From Candidatus Poribacteria bacterium (GTDB taxonomy: Bacteria; Poribacteria; WGA-4E; WGA-3G), in the NCBI GenBank assembly GCA_003635185.1, contig PYJA01000006.1:1-40659 (forward strand): a stretch of DNA of 40,659 bases, written 5' to 3'. The position numbers and the translations under genes are program-made. Shown here in pieces: positions 16,635-24,865 of this stretch. The first letter of the stretch is position 1; the number at the start of each line of letters is the position of its first letter. A model generated the notes under the pieces. The model was not told the origin of the DNA. It ran no database searches and saw only the letters and a list, made by a program, of their open reading frames with translations.

Positions 16635-18296
16635 ATGTTAAAATCCATTTTAATTTCTCTGACCTTTTCCATTATATTTGTATTTTGTAGTTCTGCTGAA
16701 CAACTCCCTACCTTTGTGGATGCCACCAAAGAAGCTGGTATAGACTTCAAGCATAACAACGGTAAAACCGAACATAAACACATCATTGAGACAATGGGTT
16801 CAGGTGCTGTCTTTTTTGATTACGACACAGATGGAGATGTTGACCTTTATTTTGTTAACAGTGGCCCAGTTCCTGAAAAAGGCGTTCCTAAAAGCGAATT
16901 TCATGCTGCCAGAAACGTACTCTATCAAAACGAAGGAAACGGACGTTTTACAGATGTTACAAAGACTTCTGGAACTGGCGACACCGGTTACGGTATGGCC
17001 GCATCCGCGGGAGATATTGATAATGACGGTGACCTCGATCTCTATGTCTGCAACTTTGGTCAGGATACCCTCTACCGAAACAATGGTGATGGAACTTTCA
17101 CGGATATAACAAAAGCTGCAGGTATTGATAATTCTCTCTGGAGTATTGCAGCGGTTTATCTTGATTATGATTTAGACGGTGATTTAGATATTTTTGTTGT
17201 CAACTATCTCATTTACCACTTGTCAATGCCTGTAACGAGTTATAAGGGCATAATCGGTTATGGACACCCGCGAAGTTATGAAGGAACAGCAGATGTCCTT
17301 TATAAAAACAGTGGGAATGGCACTTTTACAAACGTTGCCGACGCAGCCGGTTTAGAAAATCCAGGTGAAGGACGGGGCATGGCGGCTGTTGTCTGTGATT
17401 TTGACAATGATCGGTTTCCAGATATCTACGTTGCGAATGACACAAGTCGTAATTTTTTCTATCATAACAATGGGGACGGCACTTTTACTGATGAAAGCCT
17501 ATTCCTCGGCGTAGGATACGATGAAAATGGGGTTGCAGAAGGTTCTATGGGAGTAGATGTTGGAGACTATAATCGGGACGGTCTGTTTGACATCATCGTT
17601 GCCAATTCCGAGAAAGCTACACTCTATAAACTACAAAATCTTGGTGATGACAATTTCTTCTTTGAGGAAGCTACTGTAGAGAGTTTATTACAAAAACCAA
17701 CTTTGCCGTTAGTAGGTTTTAGCCCACTTTTTATTGATTACGATAACGATGGATATTTAGACATATTTTCTGCAAATGGGCATCCACAGGAGGTCATTGA
17801 ACAATTAACGGACTATGAAACCTTCGCACAACGAGACCAACTATTTCACAACAACGGTAACGGCACCTATACGGAGGTTTCACAGACTTCTGGTGATTAC
17901 TTCTCGGAAGCACTTGTCGGTAGGGCAGCTGCATCAGCCGACTACGACAACGATGGGGATATTGACATAGTTATAATGAATTCTAATCAACGTGCCGTAC
18001 TACTCAAAAACGAAGGCGGAAATGAGAAAAACTGGCTCGGTGTTAAACTTGTTGGAGCGCAAAGTAATCGGGATGGTATTGGTGCAAAAGTAAAGATCGG
18101 AATAGGGAACATCACACAGATAGCGGTAGTAAAAAGCGGTTCAAGTTATGCTTCGGGGAGCGATTTGCGATTGCTGTTTGGCTTAAATAAAGCTAAGAAA
18201 GTAGATAGCATTGTTATTGAGTGGCCAAGTGGGATAGTACAAAAATCAGAGAATGTCCCTATCAATCAAACAATAACAATTTCAGAGACGGAATAG
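16635..18296 (+). CDS. CRTAC1-family protein with FG-GAP/VCBS repeats and ASPIC/UnbV domain
   Basis: A 553-residue secreted protein with a signal peptide (ILISLTFSIIFVFCSSAE). FG-GAP/VCBS repeats with calcium-binding DxDxDGDxDL loops recur, for example FDYDTDGDVDLYF near 56-68, DIDNDGDLDLYV, DYDLDGDLDIFV and DYDNDGDIDIVI, which fits a beta-propeller. The C-terminal 85 residues form the ASPIC/UnbV domain (WLGVKLVGAQSNRDGIGAKV and IEWPSG). Function is unknown; surface adhesion or glycan binding are usual guesses. The gene follows the SUMF1-like gene by 25 bp and is closed by a strong terminator, so TPR, SUMF1-like and CRTAC1 proteins form one transcription unit. Confidence 0.9.
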   Translation: MLKSILISLTFSIIFVFCSSAEQLPTFVDATKEAGIDFKHNNGKTEHKHIIETMGSGAVFFDYDTDGDVDLYFVNSGPVPEKGVPKSEFHAARNVLYQNEGNGRFTDVTKTSGTGDTGYGMAASAGDIDNDGDLDLYVCNFGQDTLYRNNGDGTFTDITKAAGIDNSLWSIAAVYLDYDLDGDLDIFVVNYLIYHLSMPVTSYKGIIGYGHPRSYEGTADVLYKNSGNGTFTNVADAAGLENPGEGRGMAAVVCDFDNDRFPDIYVANDTSRNFFYHNNGDGTFTDESLFLGVGYDENGVAEGSMGVDVGDYNRDGLFDIIVANSEKATLYKLQNLGDDNFFFEEATVESLLQKPTLPLVGFSPLFIDYDNDGYLDIFSANGHPQEVIEQLTDYETFAQRDQLFHNNGNGTYTEVSQTSGDYFSEALVGRAAASADYDNDGDIDIVIMNSNQRAVLLKNEGGNEKNWLGVKLVGAQSNRDGIGAKVKIGIGNITQIAVVKSGSSYASGSDLRLLFGLNKAKKVDSIVIEWPSGIVQKSENVPINQTITISETE

Positions 18297-18307
18297 GTCA
18301 TCTGCCA

Positions 18308-18346
18308 ACAAAAAGCCCGCATCCAGTGAGAATGCGGGCTTTTTGT
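18308..18346. terminator. Bidirectional intrinsic terminator
   Basis: A perfect 15-bp stem (18308-18322 with 18332-18346) has a 9-base loop. A GC core (AGCCCGCAT/ATGCGGGCT) is flanked by A5 on one side and T5 on the other, so it can stop transcripts from both the CRTAC1 gene and the convergent minus-strand gene. Confidence 0.92.
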
Positions 18347-18362
18347 TCATAAAATTTACTGA

Positions 18363-19091
18363 TTATTTACGCTTGAGATCTGCCCAAGTTGTTGTCACTT
18401 TGCCTCTCGGTTCAACAGGTGTCAGCACATCAAGGAATTGACCATCCAGTGTCGGTGCAATCTTGAGATCATCATCGGATTCTTCAAAACGAAGATTGAC
18501 GTAATCTCCACCACCGCCTTCACCGCACTTGAAATGCAGGAAGTTTTCACCTTTAATGAGATCAATTTCTGTGGGTTGGGACGCTACGCGAGCACCACCA
18601 GTCCATGCCGAGTTGTTATATACCTTCTCACCGTTGAGCCAGATTTCCGCATGATCATCGTGAGCAGGATACATAGTCGTTTTCCTGTCATCTGGAGACA
18701 AGATAAGAATAATACCATGCCATGTAATATTATTGAGATCATTAATACCGCGGCTTGTTGACATATTATTTTGGCTTTCAGTATCAATTGTCACAACTGA
18801 CCACGAAAGAACGCCACCGTTGTCAGGGGGCAGATGTACAGAACCCTGACCGGTTAGGCCCGCACCGTAACGAGTTGAAACAGAAACGTTTGTGATGTCA
18901 CCATCAGTACCATCAGCGAGATAATCACGTTCAGCAGATGGACCAAAACCTCCGGTATTCATAACCAAATCAAGAGCCCACCATTTTTCAATCCATTGAT
19001 CACCAGCCGGTTGCCAGCTTTGTGCAAATGCTGCCGGTATGATGGTGAGGCAAGCAAAAGCAATTGTAAGAAAAATTGCCAATTTTTTCAT
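18363..19091 (-). CDS. Secreted beta-sandwich protein with C-terminal TWAxLK motif
   Basis: A 242-residue protein with a good signal peptide (MKKLAIFLTIAFACLTIIPA, cut after AFA). The body is acidic and rich in Gly and aromatic residues. HAEIWLNGEKVYNN then EIDLIKGENFLHFKCGEG near 167-215 resembles carbohydrate-binding or glycosidase-associated beta-sandwich modules, but no family can be named. It ends RGKVTTTWADLKRK, very similar to the end of the LamG protein at 33574-34407. This suggests a shared C-terminal processing or anchoring tag. A GGAGA ribosome site precedes the ATG. It is probably a monocistronic gene ending at the shared terminator. Confidence 0.75.
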   Translation of the reverse strand: MKKLAIFLTIAFACLTIIPAAFAQSWQPAGDQWIEKWWALDLVMNTGGFGPSAERDYLADGTDGDITNVSVSTRYGAGLTGQGSVHLPPDNGGVLSWSVVTIDTESQNNMSTSRGINDLNNITWHGIILILSPDDRKTTMYPAHDDHAEIWLNGEKVYNNSAWTGGARVASQPTEIDLIKGENFLHFKCGEGGGGDYVNLRFEESDDDLKIAPTLDGQFLDVLTPVEPRGKVTTTWADLKRK

Positions 19092-19474
19092 AGCTACGAA
19101 ATCTCCTTATTCAGTATGCCCAAATTTGAATGTCTTTGAGTAAGAAGCGCGCTTCCCAAATCACAAATTGAGCATCATATATTATTGTTAGTATTTCGGC
19201 TTGCTAGCTATGCCGAAATAACCTTTATTATGGTGATAGCAAAATACATGCAAATCACATAGTTTAATGCTGACAACTATCCATAATAACGGATATTCAT
19301 TGTCAACCGTAAAATACTTTCTGTTCTCAACGAAAATTAAATGTGTTTCCGCGAGAACTTGAATTAACTTGTCAGAAATTATAGCATTTTTCAATTTAAA
19401 ATGCAAGAAAAATATAAATTTTCATAAATATTGACACTTTAAGTACAAGGCAAAAGGTTACAAAATTATCATGT
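19092..19474. other. AT-rich intergenic region with one hairpin
   Basis: No gene is supported here. A perfect 9-bp stem, TATTTCGGC (19192-19200) and GCCGAAATA (19212-19220), has an 11-base loop and lies about 100 bp upstream of the secreted protein gene. It lacks a following T-run on either strand, so a terminator is unlikely; a leader or operator structure is possible. Confidence 0.5.
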
Positions 19475-20038
19475 CTATTGTGCCAACTCAATCACGCCGC
19501 ACCCGATTCGGGCTCCTGCATTGCCCGAAGGTTGAGATACAAAATCATCAGCATCTGCATGGACAATGATGCCTTTTCCAACAACATCACGAATAGAACT
19601 GGTGCCAATTTCCCACAGGTCTGTTGACAATTCAATAGTTCCTGTACCATCATCGCCAACAGTTATATTGCCGATATCCCCAAGGTGGAATTCACCTTCA
19701 CCCCACTTTCCGTGCGCAACTTCAGTAGGATTCCAATGTCCACCAGCAGATTTTCCGTCTGGAGAACTGCAATCTCCATTTTCATGGATATGCACCCCAT
19801 GAACACCGGGAGATGCATTCTTTATCTCAATACTTAGCATGACTGTTTCACCAGTCAGTGTAAAAACTGCCATGCCGGTTACTGTATTTCCGCTTGTTGG
19901 ATTAATTATTGCAATCGCCTGCTTTGATGAAGTCGAAATAGTTAATGCCTTTTGGACATTTTCACACCCGATCAAAGTAATTAAACCACAAATTAGAAAA
20001 AAGGTTGTGATATGAAATGTGACTAAATTCTTTTTCAT
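19475..20038 (-). CDS. sodC: Cu/Zn superoxide dismutase, lipoprotein
   Basis: A 187-residue protein that dismutates superoxide outside the cytoplasm. The signal peptide ends in a lipobox, LIGC, with C25 the likely lipidated residue. Copper ligands H83 and H85 (GVHIHENGDC), the bridging H101 (GGHWNP), zinc-site residues H109, H118 and D121, and the last copper ligand H160 (GIIVHADADD) are all in place. C90 and C180 would form the structural disulfide. The length fits bacterial SodC plus a short linker. The gene is single, with AGGGG before the ATG. The protein should be active. Confidence 0.93.
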   Translation of the reverse strand: MKKNLVTFHITTFFLICGLITLIGCENVQKALTISTSSKQAIAIINPTSGNTVTGMAVFTLTGETVMLSIEIKNASPGVHGVHIHENGDCSSPDGKSAGGHWNPTEVAHGKWGEGEFHLGDIGNITVGDDGTGTIELSTDLWEIGTSSIRDVVGKGIIVHADADDFVSQPSGNAGARIGCGVIELAQ

Positions 20039-20088
20039 AATTTAAATCCCCTATATAAAAATTATTAGATTTGACGTAAATAATTTTT

Positions 20089-21108
20089 CTACGCCGTAAC
20101 TTCTTCATTTGCACGTTTCACAAGGGCGTTCATATACGCAATGGTATACGCTGTACCAACACGATGGTCCCCTGCCATGCTCGGAATGTGGTCTGGAATT
20201 AACACACCGTTGAAGTGAACTTCTCGGAGCACTTTTGCCACTTGATACATATCTTGATACCCGTTATCCACAAACGTCTCAACAAAATGCGGTAACGGCT
20301 GATCAACATTACGAAAATGGACTTTGAAAATCTTACCGCGTTCGCCAAAATAGCGGATAGATTCAAGAACATCTTTACCCATTAAATCTCCGCCTTCAAG
20401 CCAGCACCCGACACAAAAACACATGCCAACATTCGGGCTGTCAGCGATTTCAAGCGCACGTTTGTAACCTTCAAAACTACTGAAGATACATCGTGGGATC
20501 CCCGCAAGATTTAGCGCAGGCGGGTCATCAGGATGGATACCGATCATTACGCCAGCTTCCTCAGCAACCGGTGCTGCCTGTTTGATGAAGTAGGTATAGT
20601 TATCCCAGATTTCCTCTTCGCTATATTCGCGTCCGTGTGAAAGCGGCATTCCAAATTTTTGACCACCCCAATGTCCTTCCTGTGCAGCCTTTAAATTGAA
20701 TGCGCGCGCACTTGCACCACCACGGGTTGTCTCACGTTCGGTACTCCAAATACCGTTACCCATGTGCGCGTAGGTTGTATACGGAATTCCTGCTTTGCCA
20801 AGATCGCGGATGTACTTTTTATACTGTTCAATCTTCGCATCACGATTTTCTAAGTTAAGCACAATCCCATCCTGGTTGTGGACATCGCTGTTGCCAAACC
20901 CATAAATCTTCAAGCCAGCGTTCTCAAAAATCTCACGGCGGCTCATGAAATAGTCGTAATTTGCATTTGCCCCGTTTGTCCAAAGAACAACATACTCAAC
21001 GTCCATCTGTTTCGCGAATTGTAAATCAGCTTCGCTGGGTTCAGGGGACATCTGTGCTGTAACTTTCATTCCGGGTTCAATGTTTTTCAACGGATTCCCA
21101 TTTGTCAT
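20089..21108 (-). CDS. uxuA: Mannonate dehydratase family (UxuA)
   Basis: A 339-residue TIM-barrel enzyme. UxuA removes water from D-mannonate to give 2-keto-3-deoxygluconate, a step of glucuronate breakdown, using Mn or Fe. Family landmarks are visible: GIHPDDPP near 199-206, CFCVGCWLEGG, the metal-binding KVHFRNV and LIPDHIPSMAGDH near the C terminus. The start at 21108 is preceded by AAAGGAGGC; a longer reading from 21144 has no ribosome site. A Cys/sulfatase gene lies 48 bp upstream on the same strand, so desulfation and uronate catabolism may be co-expressed. It may act on a related sugar acid instead of mannonate. Confidence 0.85.
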   Translation of the reverse strand: MTNGNPLKNIEPGMKVTAQMSPEPSEADLQFAKQMDVEYVVLWTNGANANYDYFMSRREIFENAGLKIYGFGNSDVHNQDGIVLNLENRDAKIEQYKKYIRDLGKAGIPYTTYAHMGNGIWSTERETTRGGASARAFNLKAAQEGHWGGQKFGMPLSHGREYSEEEIWDNYTYFIKQAAPVAEEAGVMIGIHPDDPPALNLAGIPRCIFSSFEGYKRALEIADSPNVGMCFCVGCWLEGGDLMGKDVLESIRYFGERGKIFKVHFRNVDQPLPHFVETFVDNGYQDMYQVAKVLREVHFNGVLIPDHIPSMAGDHRVGTAYTIAYMNALVKRANEEVTA

Positions 21109-21155
21109 TTTATGCCTCCTTTTGTGCGTTGTTAACAGATACAAAAAACAATTGC

Positions 21156-22553
21156 CTACTCGTCGTCCATCGTCTCTTCTTTAAGACGATATAATTCTGC
21201 TGTTAATTCCTTAACAACGTCAGCATATTCAGGATCGTCGTAGACACTGCACATTTCATTCGGGTCTTTTTCCAGATCAAAAAGTTCCCATTCTGGTTCT
21301 GTTGACTGGTTAACGGAACCGGATGTACCGAGAGCTTCTCCGTAATAATAGATGAGTTTGTAACGATGTGTCCGAATACCGTAGTGAGCGGGAACATGGT
21401 GATGTGAGAGATGCATCCAGTAGCGATAATACATAGATTCACGCCAATCATCTGGCGTTTCACCTTCTAAAATCGGCCGTAGACTGCTCCCCTGCATATC
21501 GTCAGGAATTGGGACTCCAGCATAATCCAACCATGTCTCAGCAAAATCTATGTTCAGTGCCATCGCGTGTGTAGAACTACCCGCCCCGATAGCCCGCGGA
21601 TAGCGAACAATAAATGGCATACGTAGCGACTCTTCATACATGAAACGTTTATCGTACCAACCGTGGTCGCCCAAGAAAAATCCCTGATCAGAGGTATAAA
21701 TTACCATTGTGTCATCGGCAACGCCATCTGCATCGAGATAGTCAAGCAACCTTCCCACATTGTCATCAATTGATGCTACGCATCGCAGATATTCTTTGAT
21801 GTAACGTTGATACTGCCAGTTTGCTAATTCTTCATCAGACAAGCCTTCGGGTGGTGGACCCAGTTTTTCAATTTTCAGGTCTCTGTCGTTCATGTGACCG
21901 AAAACCCGCATCTTCGCTTCCTTCGCTGCATTAGAACGGTTTGCATAATCGTCAAAGAAGTTATCAGGCATCGGAACATCGCCATCTTCAAACATATTTG
22001 CATGTTTTTCGTCCGAATCCCACGGACGGTGCGGTGCTTTGTGGTGACACATTAAGAAAAACGGTTCATCTCTGTCCCGATTCTGCAGCCATTCCAACGA
22101 AAAATCGGTGATGATGTCGGTGGCATACCCTTCGTGCTGTTTTCTACCATCTTCTTCTATCATCACTGGATCATAATAACTTCCTTGACCAGGGAGGACG
22201 TTCCAATAGTCAAATCCGGTCGGATCAGCATCACCACCGTGACCGAGATGCCACTTGCCGACCATAGCAGTTTGATAACCGCTTGCCTGCAGCATCTTCG
22301 CAACATTCGGTCTTCTACCATCAAGTGGGTCGCCTAATGTCTTGACACCGTTGAGATGGCTATGTAAACCTGTCAAGATGTTCGCACGACTTGGTGTGCA
22401 AATAGAGTTTACACAGAAGCAGTTTTGGAAAATCATCCCGCCATCAGCGATACGGTCAAGGTGTGGTGTTTGGTTAATTCGACTCCCGTAGCAACTCATC
22501 GCATGAGATGCGTGGTCGTCTGACATTATAAATAGTATATTCGGCCTGCTCAA
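21156..22553 (-). CDS. Sulfatase (formylglycine-dependent)
   Basis: A 465-residue type I sulfatase with all landmarks intact: metal-binding SDDHA at 11-15, the C-T-P-S-R formylglycine site with C52, GKWHLGHGGD near 119-128, HKAPHRPW, and YTSDQGFFLGDHGWYDKR. It resembles heparan/chondroitin-type or choline-sulfatase-like hydrolases, but the substrate is not determinable. Initiation is at TTG 22553: AAAGGAGG lies 5 bases away and no ATG fits. No signal peptide is evident. It sits 27 bp after a small membrane protein gene and 48 bp before uxuA on the same strand, which suggests an operon. Activation would require a formylglycine-generating enzyme. Confidence 0.93.
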   Translation of the reverse strand: MSRPNILFIMSDDHASHAMSCYGSRINQTPHLDRIADGGMIFQNCFCVNSICTPSRANILTGLHSHLNGVKTLGDPLDGRRPNVAKMLQASGYQTAMVGKWHLGHGGDADPTGFDYWNVLPGQGSYYDPVMIEEDGRKQHEGYATDIITDFSLEWLQNRDRDEPFFLMCHHKAPHRPWDSDEKHANMFEDGDVPMPDNFFDDYANRSNAAKEAKMRVFGHMNDRDLKIEKLGPPPEGLSDEELANWQYQRYIKEYLRCVASIDDNVGRLLDYLDADGVADDTMVIYTSDQGFFLGDHGWYDKRFMYEESLRMPFIVRYPRAIGAGSSTHAMALNIDFAETWLDYAGVPIPDDMQGSSLRPILEGETPDDWRESMYYRYWMHLSHHHVPAHYGIRTHRYKLIYYYGEALGTSGSVNQSTEPEWELFDLEKDPNEMCSVYDDPEYADVVKELTAELYRLKEETMDDE

Positions 22554-22580
22554 TTGTGCCTCCTTTCAATTTACCGAGGA

Positions 22581-22946
22581 TTAATCGTGGTGCCCTCCAC
22601 AACGCGGACACTGCAACATTGATGAATCCGGTGCTTCAAAATCAATTCCCTGTTCTTCGAGTTCTTCTTGATGCCGTTTATACCAATTTTTCCACTTTTT
22701 CCGCTCTTTGGTGGTGCCATCTAAAATACCTTCTACTTTGCCTTTAGCATTTGCGTAACACAATATCAAAATGATCCCGATAGAAATAGGTAAAACGATA
22801 ACGAAATCGCGTGATAGCGCAGTTATACCTTGCCAACCATCTATAACGATATCTGATAGTACTATGCCTAATATAGCACCAATAATATAGATCGTAGCAT
22901 TCTTCACCGAAGCGTTACGAAACATAAATTGCAATGTTTCTATCAT
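22581..22946 (-). CDS. Small membrane protein, single copy of a repeated module, Cys-rich tail
   Basis: A 121-residue protein with two predicted membrane segments (about 17-34 and 46-63). They are followed by YANAKGKVEGILDGTTKER and WKNWYKRHQ, an amphipathic, Trp-rich helix near 68-94. It ends EAPDSSMLQCPRCGGHHD, where the CxxC plus two His could bind zinc. The TM-TM-[AE]KGxxxGI...WxxWYxRQ layout is the same unit that occurs four times in the protein at 23222-24697, so the two are paralogues. I do not recognise the family. Strong GAAGGAG ribosome site. It may share an mRNA with the sulfatase downstream. Confidence 0.7.
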   Translation of the reverse strand: MIETLQFMFRNASVKNATIYIIGAILGIVLSDIVIDGWQGITALSRDFVIVLPISIGIILILCYANAKGKVEGILDGTTKERKKWKNWYKRHQEELEEQGIDFEAPDSSMLQCPRCGGHHD

Positions 22947-23090
22947 GATTTATCTCCTTCAATTGCAGGTTATACATTCACATAATACCCTTTTTGTCTT
23001 TTGCAGTCAACCTTTTTAATCTGTAGTTTATAGAAAAATCCGAAAATATGTGGACATCTCAATGAACAATAATCCCGACACGTTCTTGCT

Positions 23091-23140
23091 GGCGAGGTTT
23101 CCTAACCTCGTCAATGTCCAGATAATTGTGGATTGGACTA
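23091..23140. repeat. Partial copy of hairpin repeat family
   Basis: GGCGAGGTT (23091-23099) pairs with AACCTCGTC, then a tail (CAATGTCCAG...TTGTGGATTGGACTA) that is the reverse complement of the left flank of the copy at 25970-26105. It lies in the gap between the two membrane protein genes. Confidence 0.7.
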
Positions 23141-23149
23141 AAAAATAAA

Positions 23150-23175
23150 ACGCACCAGAAAATAGTCTGGTGCGT
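23150..23175 (-). terminator. Intrinsic terminator of the fourfold membrane protein gene
   Basis: A perfect 10-bp stem, ACGCACCAGA (23150-23159) and TCTGGTGCGT (23166-23175), has a 6-base loop. Read on the minus strand, it is followed by TTTTATTTTTT. It sits 47 bp beyond the stop codon at 23222. Confidence 0.85.
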
Positions 23176-23221
23176 AGACAACAAAAATGTTATTTATCCT
23201 TATCTCTATTGTCAGGAGGTG

Positions 23222-24697
23222 CTAAAAAACCTCCAACATCGGTGGTGACTCAATAAGTTTGATCTCTTCTTCTGAAGATTGTTGTTGACGGTTATACCAA
23301 TCCATCCAGACTTGCCGCCGTGAATTAGTCCCATTCAAATTGCCTTTTTTCTCTTGGTAGCATGAGATGAAAGCAAGTGTCATGACAAGCAGAATCTGCA
23401 CAAAATCAGGGAACCCTTCAATAACAAATAGGTCTGTGATTCCGTACGCCAATACAAACCCCAAAATCCAACAGATTAAATGAATGAAATACTGTGGAGG
23501 TGTCCGTAGCATGGATAACACAGTTCTTTTTGCAGTCATGAAATAAGAATCTGACTGCATGTTTTTAGATGATGGCACTTCTTCAAAAGCGGTTTTGTTC
23601 GGCAATATTTGCTGCTGTGTATACCACCTATTCCATACCCGCTGTTCAGATGCAATACCTTTTAGGTTGCCTCTCGCTTCACGGTAAGCGATACAAAAAG
23701 CAAGTACAGCAGCAGGTATTGCAAATTGAGAAAATAATAGAGTGAAATCAAGAACTGATGGAAAATCTCCAAAGCCTTCTGACAGACTAATCCAGAGTTC
23801 CATTAAGACAATAAATAGTAGAGGAACACCTATACCCCATGATAAAAAATGTATGAAAAATTGTTTTGGGTTCCGAAGCATAAATACCCCTGTTTCTATC
23901 GCTGCCTTGAAATATGACTCAACCCACACCTTTTCCGAAGATGGCGGTTCCTCAAAATTGCCTGCATCGGTTTTTGCTGCCCTTTGCCGATCGGACCATT
24001 CTATCCAGATTCGCCTTTGAGCAGCGACCCCTTTCAGGAATCCTCTCGTCTCTCGATAACTTGAGATAAGAGAAAGTATTGCTGCAGGTATAAAAAATTG
24101 AGGCAGGAAACTCATAATATTTTGCATAGCCGCTACAATACCATTGTTTGTTTTCACAATGATAGTTACGACAAGAAAAAATGTAATCCAATATCCGAAA
24201 TGGACGAAAAGACGTATCGGAGAACGGAGCCTGTATAGGATTGTCTCATGGGCTTTGATAAAATAGGATTTAACCTGATCGTTATCATCTGAGGGTGGTC
24301 CTTCATAATTTACCTCTAATTCCTCTGCTTTCTGTTGCCGTTCATACCAATTCATCCACACCTGATTTTCTTTGTCAATACCATTGATGCTGCCTTTCGC
24401 TTCAAGATAACCTATGATCAGAGTAGGTATGATTAAAAACCAAAAGTCTACATGTTGAAAATCCCTTGCAATTTCCTGGATCATGTGAGAAAGCGCCGTA
24501 AACAGTTTCCAAACTGACCAGGGTAAATTCTTAACAGAATCTTTTACCTCCTCACCAGCCTCTGGCAAGGTCCCATATTGAAAAGGATCGTCTGCTATAG
24601 TGCTCAAAGCAGAGAACAGTATCCAGCATATCAGAAAATATAGGAAAATAGGGGACGGGTTTTGAACCATAAATTTGAAAGTTTTTCGTATTTCCAT
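23222..24697 (-). CDS. Polytopic membrane protein made of four tandem repeats
   Basis: A 491-residue protein built from four copies of a module of about 110-125 residues. Each copy has an amphipathic lead (e.g. LRNPKQFFIHFLSWGIG, LRTPPQYFIHLICWILG), two membrane segments, then a conserved tail: YLEAKGSINGI...WMNWYERQQ (about 97-122), YRETRGFLKG...WIEWSDRQ (214-238), YREARGNLKG...WNRWYTQQQ (338-363) and YQEKKGNLNG...WMDWYNRQQQ (447-473). Linkers share E-x-PPS. About eight membrane helices result. The neighbouring 121-residue protein is a single copy. I do not recognise the family and no catalytic motif is visible; a channel, scaffold or membrane-remodelling role is only a guess. A terminator lies downstream. 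Confidence 0.8.
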   Translation of the reverse strand: MEIRKTFKFMVQNPSPIFLYFLICWILFSALSTIADDPFQYGTLPEAGEEVKDSVKNLPWSVWKLFTALSHMIQEIARDFQHVDFWFLIIPTLIIGYLEAKGSINGIDKENQVWMNWYERQQKAEELEVNYEGPPSDDNDQVKSYFIKAHETILYRLRSPIRLFVHFGYWITFFLVVTIIVKTNNGIVAAMQNIMSFLPQFFIPAAILSLISSYRETRGFLKGVAAQRRIWIEWSDRQRAAKTDAGNFEEPPSSEKVWVESYFKAAIETGVFMLRNPKQFFIHFLSWGIGVPLLFIVLMELWISLSEGFGDFPSVLDFTLLFSQFAIPAAVLAFCIAYREARGNLKGIASEQRVWNRWYTQQQILPNKTAFEEVPSSKNMQSDSYFMTAKRTVLSMLRTPPQYFIHLICWILGFVLAYGITDLFVIEGFPDFVQILLVMTLAFISCYQEKKGNLNGTNSRRQVWMDWYNRQQQSSEEEIKLIESPPMLEVF

Positions 24698-24865
24698 GAT
24701 ATTTCCTTATATCAATCTATTAGGTTTTCTAATTTATAGTTGCATTTTAGAGGGGTTTTCTTCAAAAAATAGGATTTTTTAAATACCACTACAGATAGGG
24801 GAGAGCGCGAAGAGAATCATACTGATAAATTACTCTCACAATAGCTTTGCAGAGTGTATTTTAAC

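Noticed and set aside
19188..19406. 72-codon minus-strand frame in the sodC downstream gap
   Set aside because: AT-rich, no ribosome site, crosses the hairpin at 19192-19220.
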